This document shows, in pieces, positions 46,713 to 56,559 of a DNA stretch of 64,000 bases. Below the pieces are notes generated by a model. It was not told the DNA's origin, made no database searches, and worked only from the letters and a program-made list of their open reading frames with translations. The stretch comes from Bacteroides finegoldii DSM 17565 (GTDB lineage: Bacteria; Bacteroidota; Bacteroidia; Bacteroidales; Bacteroidaceae): NCBI RefSeq assembly GCF_000156195.1, contig NZ_GG688322.1:1-64000 (forward strand). Direction: 5' to 3'. The first letter of the stretch is position 1; each line of letters begins with the position of its first letter. Both the position numbers and the translations under genes were made by a program.

Positions 46713-47381
46713 ATGGCAAAATTCGATAAAATAGCCGTATTGAATAAGATCGGCTCTACAGGAATGGTTCCTGTATTCTATCACAAAGATGTGGAAGTTG
46801 CAAAGAAAGTAGTAAAGGCTTGTTATGACGGTGGTGTTCGTGCTTTTGAATTTACAAACCGTGGTGACTTCGCACAAGAAGTATTTGCTGAAATCGTTAA
46901 GTTCGCAGCAAAAGAATGTCCTGAAATGGCAATCGGTATCGGTTCTATCGTTGATCCGGCTACTGCTGCTATGTACTTGCAGCTGGGTGCTAACTTCGTA
47001 GTAGGTCCGTTGTTTAATCCTGAAATTGCTAAGGTATGTAACCGTCGTTCGGTTGCTTACACTCCGGGATGCGGTTCTGTGTCAGAAGTTGGTTTTGCAC
47101 AGGAAGTAGGTTGCGATCTTTGCAAAGTATTTCCGGGTGATGTTTATGGAACTAACTTTGTAAAAGGCTTGATGGCTCCGATGCCATGGTCTAAGCTGAT
47201 GGTAACAGGTGGGGTAGAACCTACTAAGGAAAACCTGACTGCATGGATTAAAGCCGGTGTATTCTGCGTAGGTATGGGCTCTAAACTGTTCCCGAAAGAT
47301 AAGGTAGCAGCAGAAGACTGGGCTTATGTCACTGCAAAATGTGAAGAAGCTCTCGGCTATATTGCCGAAGCTCGTAAATAA
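46713..47381 (+). CDS. kdgA: KDPG aldolase
   Basis: Splits 2-keto-3-deoxy-6-phosphogluconate into pyruvate and glyceraldehyde-3-phosphate. The 222-residue TIM barrel shows [13 protein letters not shown] (about 37-49; Glu general acid), [12 protein letters not shown] and the Schiff-base lysine in [19 protein letters not shown] (about 133-151), then [11 protein letters not shown] for phosphate binding. It is the last gene of the kdgK-kdgA operon and completes the pathway started by UxaA. Confidence 0.95.
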   Translation: MAKFDKIAVLNKIGSTGMVPVFYHKDVEVAKKVVKACYDGGVRAFEFTNRGDFAQEVFAEIVKFAAKECPEMAIGIGSIVDPATAAMYLQLGANFVVGPLFNPEIAKVCNRRSVAYTPGCGSVSEVGFAQEVGCDLCKVFPGDVYGTNFVKGLMAPMPWSKLMVTGGVEPTKENLTAWIKAGVFCVGMGSKLFPKDKVAAEDWAYVTAKCEEALGYIAEARK

Positions 47382-47519
47382 GATTAGAGAGCGAAAGCTT
47401 ATCTATGATAAAAAGAGGTTGATACGACAGTCTCTTTAAAATATGCCTCGAGGGTTAGTTAGTTTAGTTAGTATATGAGGCATATTTTCATTTTGTTTAA
47501 AGGTGTTTAAAGGGGATAG

Positions 47520-47559
47520 GCCATCGGAATGAGTGACTCATTTCGATGGCTTGTTTTTT
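47520..47559 (+). terminator. Terminator after kdgA
   Basis: A 14-bp stem with one G-U pair (GCCATCGGAATGAG at 47520-47533 with CTCATTTCGATGGC at 47537-47550) and a 3-nt loop, followed by TTGTTTTTT. A weaker 9-bp hairpin with a long loop (ATATGCCTC/GAGGCATAT, 47441-47485) precedes it. Confidence 0.88.
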
Positions 47560-47895
47560 ATTCCGGAACATAAATAATCTCACCGTTATCCAGTTCGTAG
47601 GCTATCCCCACTTTTTTTCCTCTTTTCCTGAATCCTCCTCTTTCTGACCGGAAGGCTTGTAGGTATTGATTTTCTTTCCTTCCTTGGAGATGATTTCCAT
47701 ATTTTCCTTACCAGGATTCTTCACGATGGTGAAATCTTCCTGTCCGAAAACTTCCGTCATATTCATGTGCATCACCATTGCTACCATCAATGCCACGGCA
47801 AATACCATCGCTACGTCGAACAAGTTTACTACTACACTTAGCGGGTCGGTATCCTCTTCTTTGAGGAATTTGCTGACTCTTCTATTTCTTTTCAT
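47558..47895 (-). CDS. hmuV: HmuV-like DUF2149 protein, needs a -1 frameshift
   Basis: Small membrane protein of the DUF2149 type, the ExbD-like partner of the adjacent ExbB-like motor. One membrane helix lies at about 28-50 (VFAVALMVAMVMHMNM region). In the normal frame the protein has 97 residues and stops after KKWG at 47602. The family's usual C-terminus is present in the -1 frame: VGIAYELDNGEIIYVPE, ending at 47558. The switch point is A_AAA_AAG (47617-47611 on the minus strand), the classic bacterial slippery heptamer in the correct phase, giving a 112-residue product. AGGAGG lies 15-16 nt upstream of it. A sequencing error or recent mutation in the run of seven A is the other explanation. 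It overlaps hmuU by 14 nt. Confidence 0.82.
47611..47617 (-). promoter_or_regulatory. Candidate -1 frameshift slippery site A_AAA_AAG
   Basis: The heptamer is in the correct phase in the DUF2149 gene (codons GAA AAA AAG). A -1 slip restores the conserved family C-terminus. An AGGAGG sequence (47634-47639, minus strand) lies upstream, as in the dnaX example where a Shine-Dalgarno-like element stimulates slippage. No strong downstream stem is seen. Confidence 0.5.
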
Positions 47896-48490
47896 TATTG
47901 GACTCTCCGGTTGTTTCGTTTAATACTCTTGATACATAATCGAGGTTGTTGACATCTTTGGCATACCAACGTTGTTTGAACTGCATGGATATCAGTCCCA
48001 CAGCGCTAATAACCAAACCTACAACAGTCGTTGCAAATACTACCTGCATATTATATGCCATTCCGGAGATATCTCCTGTAGAAAGTCCCACAAGTGCCGG
48101 ACTCATGGAAATCAATGTTCCTATCAATCCGAGAACCGGACCTATCTTAGCCAGCATTTTAGAAAGAGACACATCTTTCTCTGCTTCATTCTCGAATTTT
48201 GTTATCAGGAAGTCAGAGTAATCTGCACTGGCCGGATGGTAGAGCAGATCGCGGAGATAACCCATATATAGTGAATTGTCTTTGTCGGGTAAAGCTGCTT
48301 TCAGATCGTCTATCCGTGCATCTTTAATGAGTTGGTCCAGTGCTTTGTCATTTTTACGTTTGGTCATGTACATGTTGTAGGTGCCTCCGATCAAAATAAG
48401 TGAACGAACGAACAGGCACAGCAAAATAATGATATCGGGTATAAGTAAACTGTTCGCTACCCAGAATAAAAGTTTAGAGATGAGTTCCAT
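47882..48490 (-). CDS. hmuU: HmuU-like MotA/TolQ/ExbB proton channel protein
   Basis: A 202-residue inner-membrane protein with three or four helices. The stretch KIGPVLGLIGTLISMSPAL (about 111-129) and the following GLSTGDISGMAYNMQVVFAT (about 132-151) match the MotA/TolQ/ExbB channel pattern, in which a Thr/Pro-containing pair of helices passes protons to power outer-membrane transport. With the DUF2149 partner it probably forms an ExbBD-like motor for this haem locus; it could serve HmuR directly or HmuS. It lies 7 nt after the upstream membrane gene. Confidence 0.88.
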   Translation of the reverse strand: MELISKLLFWVANSLLIPDIIILLCLFVRSLILIGGTYNMYMTKRKNDKALDQLIKDARIDDLKAALPDKDNSLYMGYLRDLLYHPASADYSDFLITKFENEAEKDVSLSKMLAKIGPVLGLIGTLISMSPALVGLSTGDISGMAYNMQVVFATTVVGLVISAVGLISMQFKQRWYAKDVNNLDYVSRVLNETTGESNNEKK

Positions 48491-48497
48491 ATAATAT

Positions 48498-49211
48498 TTA
48501 TTGATTGATTTTACTTCTTTTTTTTAATTCTTTACGTTGTAATAAAGGCCATTTCAGCTTGTTCCAGGCAAATCCAATGAGAAACAGGACAACGAACAGA
48601 CCGATGGACAAGATAATCGCTTTCCAGTTGAGCGCCTCTTCGGTGGCGGCATAGGTCGTTTTCCCATTGACAGTGGTCAGTAGTCCGAGGATACAGATGA
48701 ATAAGCTGACAAGGAAATGAACTTCCAACCGGAGATCATCTTCGGGTACAAGATACTTCATCAGTCGGCTTAATAATGGGATGGCGATAACCACTATCCC
48801 TGCAAGTGACCAGGCTGTCACTGAAAAGTCTACGCCAGGTAACCGGAAGATAGCTTCTGTGAGATAGTAGAATAATACGGGGAAGAGCAACAAGCTGGGA
48901 TACCAGCGAAGTAATTCCGCCCACCATAAATTCTTCTTACCATAAAGTCCGCGCAGGAAAGCCACGCAATAGCCGAAGCAGAGTGCTGACTCAAGCGTTA
49001 TGATAATAGCCATGTTTTGCAATGCTTCCGTGTTCTGCAGATAATCAGCAATCTGTGTCTTTGACTGGAGAATAGCATACTGCCAGGTGCCGGCTACAAA
49101 AAGACCGGCTATCAGGCTGTATATTACGGTTTGCCAAAGTTTCCAGAAACTGAGTTTGAAACTGCAGTTAATCACGATAAACAGCATTAATATGTGAATG
49201 ATTAACTCCAT
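48498..49211 (-). CDS. hmuT: HmuT-like membrane protein of the haem operon
   Basis: A 237-residue integral membrane protein with about seven hydrophobic helices and a basic C-terminus (KELKKRSKINQ). I do not recognise a functional motif. It holds the place of hmuT in the Bacteroidetes hmuYRSTUV order, between the CobN-like HmuS (6 nt upstream) and the ExbB-like gene. It may help anchor HmuS or the motor in the inner membrane; this is inference from order only. Confidence 0.75.
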   Translation of the reverse strand: MELIIHILMLFIVINCSFKLSFWKLWQTVIYSLIAGLFVAGTWQYAILQSKTQIADYLQNTEALQNMAIIITLESALCFGYCVAFLRGLYGKKNLWWAELLRWYPSLLLFPVLFYYLTEAIFRLPGVDFSVTAWSLAGIVVIAIPLLSRLMKYLVPEDDLRLEVHFLVSLFICILGLLTTVNGKTTYAATEEALNWKAIILSIGLFVVLFLIGFAWNKLKWPLLQRKELKKRSKINQ

Positions 49212-49217
49212 ATTACA

Positions 49218-52200
49218 TTACTTTTTCCGTTTCTTTTTAAGTATTAGCAACATGACAACAAATGCTACCAGAACAATACCTGCGATAAGGCCTCCATTCA
49301 AAGAATTTTGTTCTTCCTGTGCCCCTTGTACGGCATCGCTAGATTGTTTCTTCAATACCATGCCTCCTTTGGTCGCTTCTCCGTCCAGGGTGGCTTGTTT
49401 CATTTGTTTCAGTTCCTTGTTGTAGTTGGCTGCGGTTTGCGCATCTACTTGAGAGGCGATGAACTGCTGTAATTTGGCATTGTCTCCGGTAAATCCGCTG
49501 CCCGAAGGACCGAATTGTCTGACAAGGTCTGTATGTAGTTTGGCAATATTGGAGAGTTGTTCCGGAGAAGCTTTCCAATATCCTTTGCGGGCAGTTTCCA
49601 TCATAACGGCAGTCACTTCCTGTAAAGCTGCGGGATTCTGTTTTTCAAAGAAGTCTTTTACATTCAGTTTGTATTCGTCTTTGACATATACATCATATAT
49701 ATTATCCCAAAGTTCCTTGTCGATAGCGGCAGGTTTCATCACGTTCCAGCCATACGTATTGGTTACAGTCTGGGCAACTTCGCTTGCTGCAGAAGCACCG
49801 CCTTTCATTTTCTCTTTGATATAGGTAGGATTCAGAATCGTTGTACGGCTTTCTACACCGACTGCTTCTTTAAGTTCCTGCATTTTCATGTTGTTGCGGT
49901 TCCGGTAGTCGCTAAGATAAGCGTCCGGGTCTTTACCGGTAACATTGCGTACGGCAAGATTCATACCTCCCATGAATTCATATACGTGGTCGAGGCTCAA
50001 TGCTCCCCAAGTGTTACTTTGGCGGGGCTGAACGACAACATCAGTACTGTTCAATGCTGCTTCAAAGGCAAATTTCTGAAAGACTTCCCAGTGTTTTTCG
50101 TCACCGTAGAAGGCTCCCATATTGTTGAGGTAAGTATCTGCAATTTCCGATTCACTTTCCCAGCGGTCGCCGGATTCCACCATTCCTTGAATTCCTGTAC
50201 CATACATGCCATTAGCACCTCCGAATACTCGGAAAGAAGCCATTTCGCGGGCATCTTTCGGACTGACACCTTTTTCGGTCAACACTCTTTCAGCTTCTAC
50301 CACACTGGCGGCTACCTGATTTTCAAACTTGTCGTCTTTCGCTGCCGCAGCCATTTCTACTGCACGGTTAATCAGGAAGAGGCGGGAAGCGGCGATATCA
50401 CGGAGTTGTCCGGAAGTCTGAACTACTACGTCGATACGTGGACGTCCCAGTTCGGCTGAAGGAATCAGTTTTAGATCACTGACACGACCGAATGCGTCAC
50501 GAACAGGTTCTACTCCCAGCATATACAGTACTTGAGCAATAGTAGCCCCACCGGTTTCTATAAATTCGGAAGACCAGAGAGTATAACTCACTTTACGTGG
50601 GATTGAATCATTGTGACGTTGCTTGTAAGTATCAATCGTTTGTTTGGCTAAAGCGATACCTTTTTCCCAAGCGGATTCTGTAGGAGTTGCTTCGGCATTG
50701 ATAGCATACATATTACGTCCGGTTGGTAAAGCATTCGGATTAGCAATCGGATCACCTCCGGGAGTAGGAGCGGTGTATCCACCTTTCAATGCATTCATCA
50801 GACTGCTTAACTCTTCTTCGGGACTTTTCAGAAGTGCGTTCTTGTAGTTGCCTACATTCTTGATTGTACGCTCTACTTCAGCGATGGCAAGTGCCAGTTC
50901 GATTTCTTCTTTACTGTATTCTTTCGGAGCTTTTCCCATAGCGGCCATCATGGCAGCCATACCTTGATGCTTTTCTTGCTTTCCACTGTTTCCCTGTTTG
51001 TCAGAAGATCCGGCAGCTTTTTCTTTATTAGCTTTCATTCCGGCTTCCATTTTCTTCAATGCTTCCGGACTTGCTCCCATAGACTTAGCCATTTCCATTG
51101 CTTTTTCAGGATCCATGTTGGCGCCCATTTTCTTCATGGCCTCTTTCATGCTTTCGGGCATTTGACCATGAGGAGAACCCTCTTTGGAGACAGATGCCGG
51201 ATGTCCTTTACCTGCTTTCTTTTCGTCGGATTGTTCACTCTTTGCCGATGCAGCCATCATCATTGCCATCATACCTTTCGGAGCATTGCGGTCTGCCTCT
51301 ATTTGACGAGCCTTGGCTAGTTCCTGTGCGGTGATACCGGCTGTACGACAAATCAGTTCATCTGTGGCCAGTGCAGGATTAGCGAGCAACTTTTCTACCA
51401 GATGGCGAGCAGGAGTCAAGTACTGTTGTGTAAAGAGGCTGCGGTGCTTGCTAACGGCATCTGTCGCTTTACCACGTTGCTTGTCAAGAGCCAGCAGACT
51501 GTATGCGATAGGTTCTGTAGCCATTGCATAGACGGAAGAAGTGATCCGTTCCGCTTCATAAGGAACTCCCATTGTGTAGAGTTGTCCGGTGATTTTCTCG
51601 GTAGCCAGTTCTTCTGCGAAGTTTTCTACACGGGCGATTTCATCTTCCGTATATGGTTTGTTGGCAATGCTGTCCAAACCTAAATCACGGTGAATTCCCA
51701 TTTTCACAGTCAGCGTTTTGACAGCTAATGATTCCTGATCTTTATTCTCTTTGTGAGAGTTATTGTAAATCTTGATTTTTTCCATCAGCTCCCGATAAAT
51801 ACCACGCACACTGCTTTCAAGGAAAGGAGGAGTGAGGTACGACTGTATGGTGGCATACGAACGGCGTTTAGCCATCATTCCTTCACCAACATTACCAATA
51901 GAGTAGATATAGAAGTGCGGAACTGCTCCAACCAGGCGATCCGGCCAGTCGTTGCTGCACAATGCCACTTGTTTTCTGGGAGTAAATTCAAGACTTCCAT
52001 GTGTACCGAAATGGATCAGTGCGTCAGCCTTGAAACCATGTTGCATCCATAGATAGGAAGCAATATAAGTATGAGGAGGAGCCATATTAGTGCCATGAAT
52101 CACTTGGAAGGAGTTGTCCCCGCTTCCGGCAGCATTTTGTGGCATTAAGACTACATTCCCGAATTGCAGACGGGCAATACCCAATTTACCGTCGTTAGTC

Positions 52201-53612
52201 GCCATATAGTTGCCGGGGAATTCGCCGAAAGCATCCACTACTTCCTGATATTTTTCAGGGCGGAGTGACTCTTTCACCCAACTTTCATATTGATCTTTGG
52301 TGATAAGTTCGGGATGTCCTTTTTGCATAAAGTCATTAAAGGCTCCCTCTGCGTAAGAGTTGAACACAGCGCCTTGAGCCTGTATCATTTTACCCAGTTC
52401 TTCGGCATTTGCAGGCAGACCGGATATGTTGTATCCTTCCTGTTTCATGCGGACCAGAAGATTGTATAGGGAAGGAACCACCTCCATACCGGCAGCGGTC
52501 AATGCATTTTGCCCCGGACCTTTATAATAGTAGATAGCTACCTTCTTCTCGCTGTTCGGCTTAGTATTCAGATTCAAATAATTATTGATTGTGGATACGA
52601 AAGTCTTCAAGCGTTCGGGTACTGCATACGAATGGCGCAATCCTTCTTCATCCTCATATTGTGCAAAGAGAGCGAAAGGACGGATGGCACCGTCGATTTC
52701 CGGAGTCACGATACTTTGTGACATAAATCCTCCTGCCATTCCCATCGGATCTTTCTCCCATTCGTCTACCAGGCTGTTGATGGTGAGCGGAGCAAACAAG
52801 AGGATATTCTTAGCTTTCAGATAATCCACCATTTTGTCTCCCATGCGTCCGTGTGCCATGTTGATGATTGCGTTTGGCTGCACTTCGTCAATAAATGACA
52901 TGAATTTCGTCATTGACTGAACCGGATAAACATTGTAACCTTCTTTTTCAAGAGCCTCAATAAGTCCGGTGGCATCAGCCATTTGTCCGGTTATCATGAT
53001 TTTACGTGCTCCTTCTTTATAAAGACGGTTGTCCTTCATGAATTTCTCATAATCTGCCACGGTGAGGAACTCCAGTTCATCATCCGGGTTGGTGAGTCCG
53101 GCGTGATAGAGCATGTCGCTGGGTCTTTCTGCCGGGTCTTCCACTTCCGGTATGGAAGAGATTTTACCGTCAATAGCTTTACGGATATAATTCAGCATAT
53201 TCCGGTAGTTGGTTTTTCCTCCGTTGGTCAGATAACCTCGTATCAGATTCTGTTGTACGCTGTCCAGATTACAAATATTGTTGGCCGGGTTGGTAGCCAT
53301 GGAAGTGTATACAGGAATACCTTTGTCGGCAGCCTGTTGTATCTGTTGACGTTGTTCCTCGACGATACGCAGACCCATTCCGTTGATGAATACCATGTCG
53401 TAACCGTTCAGGCGGTCGAGGTTGTCGAGCGATACTTCACTGAGTTTGATGGATGAATTGTCGTTGGCTTTCGATATACTTCCCTGCTGTATGGTCTGGA
53501 AGTTGATGAAAGCAATCTTTGTAGGACTGAACCAGGTATTCCATACGGACATCCCTATCAGAGCTGCAGCAACGATGCATACACCTAAGATGATTTTACT
53601 TTTCTTTTTCAT
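49218..53612 (-). CDS. hmuS: HmuS, membrane-anchored CobN/BchH-like chelatase
   Basis: A 1464-residue member of the CobN/magnesium-chelatase large-subunit family. It has an N-terminal helix (about 7-26), the CobN domain (about 100-1380; HFGTHGSLEFTPRKQVALCS at about 540), and a C-terminal helix (about 1437-1457) ending in KKKRKK, so the body is expected in the periplasm. CobN and BchH insert cobalt or magnesium into tetrapyrroles; the HmuS proteins of haem loci are thought, and to my recollection shown in B. thetaiotaomicron, to remove iron from haem anaerobically. A roughly 120-residue Met/Lys/Gly/His-rich insert (about 780-900) interrupts the domain. No ATPase partner (CobS/CobT or BchI/BchD) is nearby. 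Confidence 0.92.
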   Translation of the reverse strand: MKKKSKIILGVCIVAAALIGMSVWNTWFSPTKIAFINFQTIQQGSISKANDNSSIKLSEVSLDNLDRLNGYDMVFINGMGLRIVEEQRQQIQQAADKGIPVYTSMATNPANNICNLDSVQQNLIRGYLTNGGKTNYRNMLNYIRKAIDGKISSIPEVEDPAERPSDMLYHAGLTNPDDELEFLTVADYEKFMKDNRLYKEGARKIMITGQMADATGLIEALEKEGYNVYPVQSMTKFMSFIDEVQPNAIINMAHGRMGDKMVDYLKAKNILLFAPLTINSLVDEWEKDPMGMAGGFMSQSIVTPEIDGAIRPFALFAQYEDEEGLRHSYAVPERLKTFVSTINNYLNLNTKPNSEKKVAIYYYKGPGQNALTAAGMEVVPSLYNLLVRMKQEGYNISGLPANAEELGKMIQAQGAVFNSYAEGAFNDFMQKGHPELITKDQYESWVKESLRPEKYQEVVDAFGEFPGNYMATNDGKLGIARLQFGNVVLMPQNAAGSGDNSFQVIHGTNMAPPHTYIASYLWMQHGFKADALIHFGTHGSLEFTPRKQVALCSNDWPDRLVGAVPHFYIYSIGNVGEGMMAKRRSYATIQSYLTPPFLESSVRGIYRELMEKIKIYNNSHKENKDQESLAVKTLTVKMGIHRDLGLDSIANKPYTEDEIARVENFAEELATEKITGQLYTMGVPYEAERITSSVYAMATEPIAYSLLALDKQRGKATDAVSKHRSLFTQQYLTPARHLVEKLLANPALATDELICRTAGITAQELAKARQIEADRNAPKGMMAMMMAASAKSEQSDEKKAGKGHPASVSKEGSPHGQMPESMKEAMKKMGANMDPEKAMEMAKSMGASPEALKKMEAGMKANKEKAAGSSDKQGNSGKQEKHQGMAAMMAAMGKAPKEYSKEEIELALAIAEVERTIKNVGNYKNALLKSPEEELSSLMNALKGGYTAPTPGGDPIANPNALPTGRNMYAINAEATPTESAWEKGIALAKQTIDTYKQRHNDSIPRKVSYTLWSSEFIETGGATIAQVLYMLGVEPVRDAFGRVSDLKLIPSAELGRPRIDVVVQTSGQLRDIAASRLFLINRAVEMAAAAKDDKFENQVAASVVEAERVLTEKGVSPKDAREMASFRVFGGANGMYGTGIQGMVESGDRWESESEIADTYLNNMGAFYGDEKHWEVFQKFAFEAALNSTDVVVQPRQSNTWGALSLDHVYEFMGGMNLAVRNVTGKDPDAYLSDYRNRNNMKMQELKEAVGVESRTTILNPTYIKEKMKGGASAASEVAQTVTNTYGWNVMKPAAIDKELWDNIYDVYVKDEYKLNVKDFFEKQNPAALQEVTAVMMETARKGYWKASPEQLSNIAKLHTDLVRQFGPSGSGFTGDNAKLQQFIASQVDAQTAANYNKELKQMKQATLDGEATKGGMVLKKQSSDAVQGAQEEQNSLNGGLIAGIVLVAFVVMLLILKKKRKK

Positions 53613-53650
53613 TTCTCTTATTTTTAGCTTTGTATGTAGTTTAACTCTCG

Positions 53651-55912
53651 TTATAGTCTGAACAAATCGGCAAGATTAATTGAAACAGTTCCGATAAAGC
53701 CGATACCTTGCTGTGGTAACTGGATTCCATAATCGGCAGATTTATCTTTGTAATTGAATAAATTGTCTATACCCAGTCCCACAGAGATACCGCGAGGAAA
53801 ACTTGCACTAGTGTTCAAGGTGCAAATAGTACGTGGAGAGTAATTATATTCAGTTATAGTATTGTCAACGGAATAATAGGAGTATGTGTGTAATTTGGAA
53901 CTCCACTGCCCGTTCAGTGAAACGGAAGTATTGACTTTACCGAATTTACGGTTAAAGGATGCATTGAATGTTAAACTATGAGGCCGTGTCATGGATAAAT
54001 TGTATCCTTTATATTCTTCTTTTTCATGGACGTATGCGTAAGAACCTTGTAACATCAGTCCGCAATCCATTTTTACTCGTGCAATAGCTTCCATACTTAT
54101 ACTTTCAGCATTGTCGGAATTCATGTATTTCATGTCCGGCATACTTTTCCCGTCTTCAATATTATCAAGATAAGCTAGTGTAATTTTATTCTTGAATTTA
54201 TTGTAATAGCCGGATATGGAGGCATAAAAGATGTCTTTGTTAATTTCGGCAGACAGGGAAAACTGCTGGCTATTCTCTGCTTTCAGATTTTCATCACCAT
54301 GAATGGTAAACATCCCCAGACCTCCCATGTCATATTCTTCATACAGTTCTTTTAAAGTCGGTGTCCGATAGCCTTGTGCATAGCCGACACGCAGGGTTAA
54401 CAGTTCTACCGGCCGATACATTACCGATAGTTTAGGAGTCATACGGAAGTGGTATTGGGAATGGTAATCAGTCCGTATGCCCGCTATCAGATTGAACTTC
54501 TCGGAGATTTTCCAGTCTTCCTGCACATAGAACACGTATGATTGCTGGTTATAATTGGTACTGTCTTTAAACATATAATGTTTTAAATATTCAAGATTGG
54601 CTTCCAGTCCTGCTGTAAATGTATGTTGGTCGTTGAAATTTCCGGTATAGTTCAAACGTGCTGTTTGCACGAAGTTATCGTAGTTCTTTTTGGTATATCC
54701 TGCTACAAAATAGTCTATATCCTTTCTATAACTATCGAAGATGTAGGAAAGATCCAACCTGTGATTGACATTAAACAAATATTTTAATTTACCATTTACC
54801 GAGTAGTTTGAAAATATATCATTGGTTTTTGCATTAGCCGTAGCATTATCGCGTTTATTCCGATAATATGTTCCTTTTATTTCCGCACTAAACTGGTCGG
54901 TAAAAGCATAACCGAACTTCTGCGAGGCATCCCAGATCTGATATCCCCGAATGGTACTGCTGTTAGCACTTTTATCGATGGTGATTGAACCGTCCGGATT
55001 GATGACTGTTCTTTCTGTTTCTTTGTCATCAGAAATTGTGTATGTATCTCTTCTTCTGTGGGATATGGTAGTGAAAGAAGAAAAACGGTTTTGTTTGGTT
55101 CCACCTGAAACAGTGTATTTTTGTCCACTGTTATTGCCATAACGTGCGTTTACATTTCCTGTAAAAGGTCTGTTGGCGCTTTTCGTGATGATATTGATCA
55201 CAGCACCCAAAGCATTTGAAGCATAGAGAGTGGATTGAGCTCCTTTGACGACTTCAATGCGTTCAATATCATCTATATTGAAACGGCTGAAATCGGGGTT
55301 ATGATCCGAACCTTCACCACTTATACGTTCACCGTCAACCAAGAATAATAAGTATTCGCCACTCATTCCTTGATAAGTGATTTCCGGCAATTTACTCATG
55401 GAATTGTAATTGAATTGTATACCGGGTAGCTCATACTGTAAAAGGGTCTCTATATCCATAGGATTTAAAGCCTGGATTTCCTTTTGCCCGATCACTCTGG
55501 TTAGTATCGGGGCATCTTTGAGCGGTTTTTCTGTCCGTGTACCTGTAACGACGACCTCTTCCAATGAGCTTTGGGTCGGTTTCAGGCGTATGACAATGTT
55601 ATTGTGTTCATTGTTTTGAATCTTGTATTCCACAGGAGTATACCCGATGAAACTGGCTCGCAAGATAGGAAACCCTTTATCTCTTAAACTTAATGTAAAC
55701 TCTCCTTGTGTATTAGTGCCGGCACCGATTGTCGTACCTATTACAACGATGGACGCTCCGGGCAGGGGAGTGCCGTTTTCATCTAATACAACTCCTTTGA
55801 AACACCGCGTAGTAGCGTTATCGTTCTCATTATTTTCGTAGAGGTACCCCGTCTCCGCTGTCGTATACAACGTGGATAGGACACCCAATAACATCATAAA
55901 GATTCTTTTCAT
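53651..55912 (-). CDS. hmuR: HmuR, TonB-dependent haem receptor
   Basis: Outer-membrane haem importer. The 753-residue precursor has a signal peptide (about 1-20), a carboxypeptidase-D regulatory-like domain (about 37-120; GVVLDENGTPLPGASIVVIG), a plug (about 125-240; EEVVVTGTRTEKPLKDAPIL) and a 22-strand beta-barrel ending in a Phe-Arg-Leu terminus. The stretch MYRPVELLTLRVGYAQGYRT (about 483-502) includes a Tyr-Arg-Pro sequence like the YRAP box of haem receptors. It lies 6 nt downstream of the HmuY-like gene and 38 nt upstream of hmuS. Confidence 0.92.
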   Translation of the reverse strand: MKRIFMMLLGVLSTLYTTAETGYLYENNENDNATTRCFKGVVLDENGTPLPGASIVVIGTTIGAGTNTQGEFTLSLRDKGFPILRASFIGYTPVEYKIQNNEHNNIVIRLKPTQSSLEEVVVTGTRTEKPLKDAPILTRVIGQKEIQALNPMDIETLLQYELPGIQFNYNSMSKLPEITYQGMSGEYLLFLVDGERISGEGSDHNPDFSRFNIDDIERIEVVKGAQSTLYASNALGAVINIITKSANRPFTGNVNARYGNNSGQKYTVSGGTKQNRFSSFTTISHRRRDTYTISDDKETERTVINPDGSITIDKSANSSTIRGYQIWDASQKFGYAFTDQFSAEIKGTYYRNKRDNATANAKTNDIFSNYSVNGKLKYLFNVNHRLDLSYIFDSYRKDIDYFVAGYTKKNYDNFVQTARLNYTGNFNDQHTFTAGLEANLEYLKHYMFKDSTNYNQQSYVFYVQEDWKISEKFNLIAGIRTDYHSQYHFRMTPKLSVMYRPVELLTLRVGYAQGYRTPTLKELYEEYDMGGLGMFTIHGDENLKAENSQQFSLSAEINKDIFYASISGYYNKFKNKITLAYLDNIEDGKSMPDMKYMNSDNAESISMEAIARVKMDCGLMLQGSYAYVHEKEEYKGYNLSMTRPHSLTFNASFNRKFGKVNTSVSLNGQWSSKLHTYSYYSVDNTITEYNYSPRTICTLNTSASFPRGISVGLGIDNLFNYKDKSADYGIQLPQQGIGFIGTVSINLADLFRL

Positions 55913-55918
55913 GATTGG

Positions 55919-56515
55919 TTATTTAACGGGATACTCGTAATTAAACGTGACGTGCCCTTTTACATTATCCGCATTTGCAAAATCGGTGAACTGGAGTTTT
56001 GCATATGTCCCGTCTTTACATTTTAGAACGAACACATTGTTGGTTGTTGCCAATGTTCCAGCCATAGCCGAACCTTCGGTCCATACCATTGCAGTATTAC
56101 AGTGGCTTTTCACGTAGCAATCATCTGTTGGCGGCATAGCGAATCTGACGAGTATGTTCTGTTCACTTTCATCTGCGACATATCCGCCTGTCGGAATTGT
56201 AGTCACCTTGCTCATATCCGTCATATCTGTTTTTACAACAGAGCCTCCATTGGTTTTTACTTCCGTATAGCGATGTATGGCAATCTGCCAGTCAATGGTA
56301 ACTGCAGATTCGTCATCACTTCCTTCCATAGTTACGGTTTGGGTCTTGCCATCTTTAAGATTTACATATACCCATTGATTATAAGCAGTAGCGTCAACGG
56401 TCAATGTTTTCATCTCTGTTTCTTCTTTCTTTTCGTCGTCATCGCTGCAAGACGTCAATGTTGTTGAGAGTGACAGTGCCATAAAGGCAACCATCCAAAA
56501 GTTCAAGATTTTCAT
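55919..56515 (-). CDS. hmuY: HmuY-family haem-binding lipoprotein
   Basis: A 198-residue surface or periplasmic lipoprotein. Signal and lipobox MKILNFWMVAFMALSLSTTL then TSC (Cys23). The rest is all-beta, with KTLTVDATAYNQWVYVNLKD near residue 37, the standard beginning of the HmuY fold (HmuY binds haem and passes it to HmuR). The first gene of the operon, behind an exact -7 box. Axial haem ligands (two His in P. gingivalis, Met in Bacteroides homologues) cannot be fixed by eye; Met and His residues are available. Confidence 0.9.
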   Translation of the reverse strand: MKILNFWMVAFMALSLSTTLTSCSDDDEKKEETEMKTLTVDATAYNQWVYVNLKDGKTQTVTMEGSDDESAVTIDWQIAIHRYTEVKTNGGSVVKTDMTDMSKVTTIPTGGYVADESEQNILVRFAMPPTDDCYVKSHCNTAMVWTEGSAMAGTLATTNNVFVLKCKDGTYAKLQFTDFANADNVKGHVTFNYEYPVK

Positions 56516-56559
56516 ACTCTGTTAATTTTGATAGATAATGATTGTTTAATTTTCGGTTG

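Noticed and set aside
47441..47485. ATATGCCTC/GAGGCATAT hairpin as a main terminator
   Set aside because: The stem is only 9 bp with a loop of nearly 30 nt; the 14-bp hairpin at 47520-47550 is far stronger.
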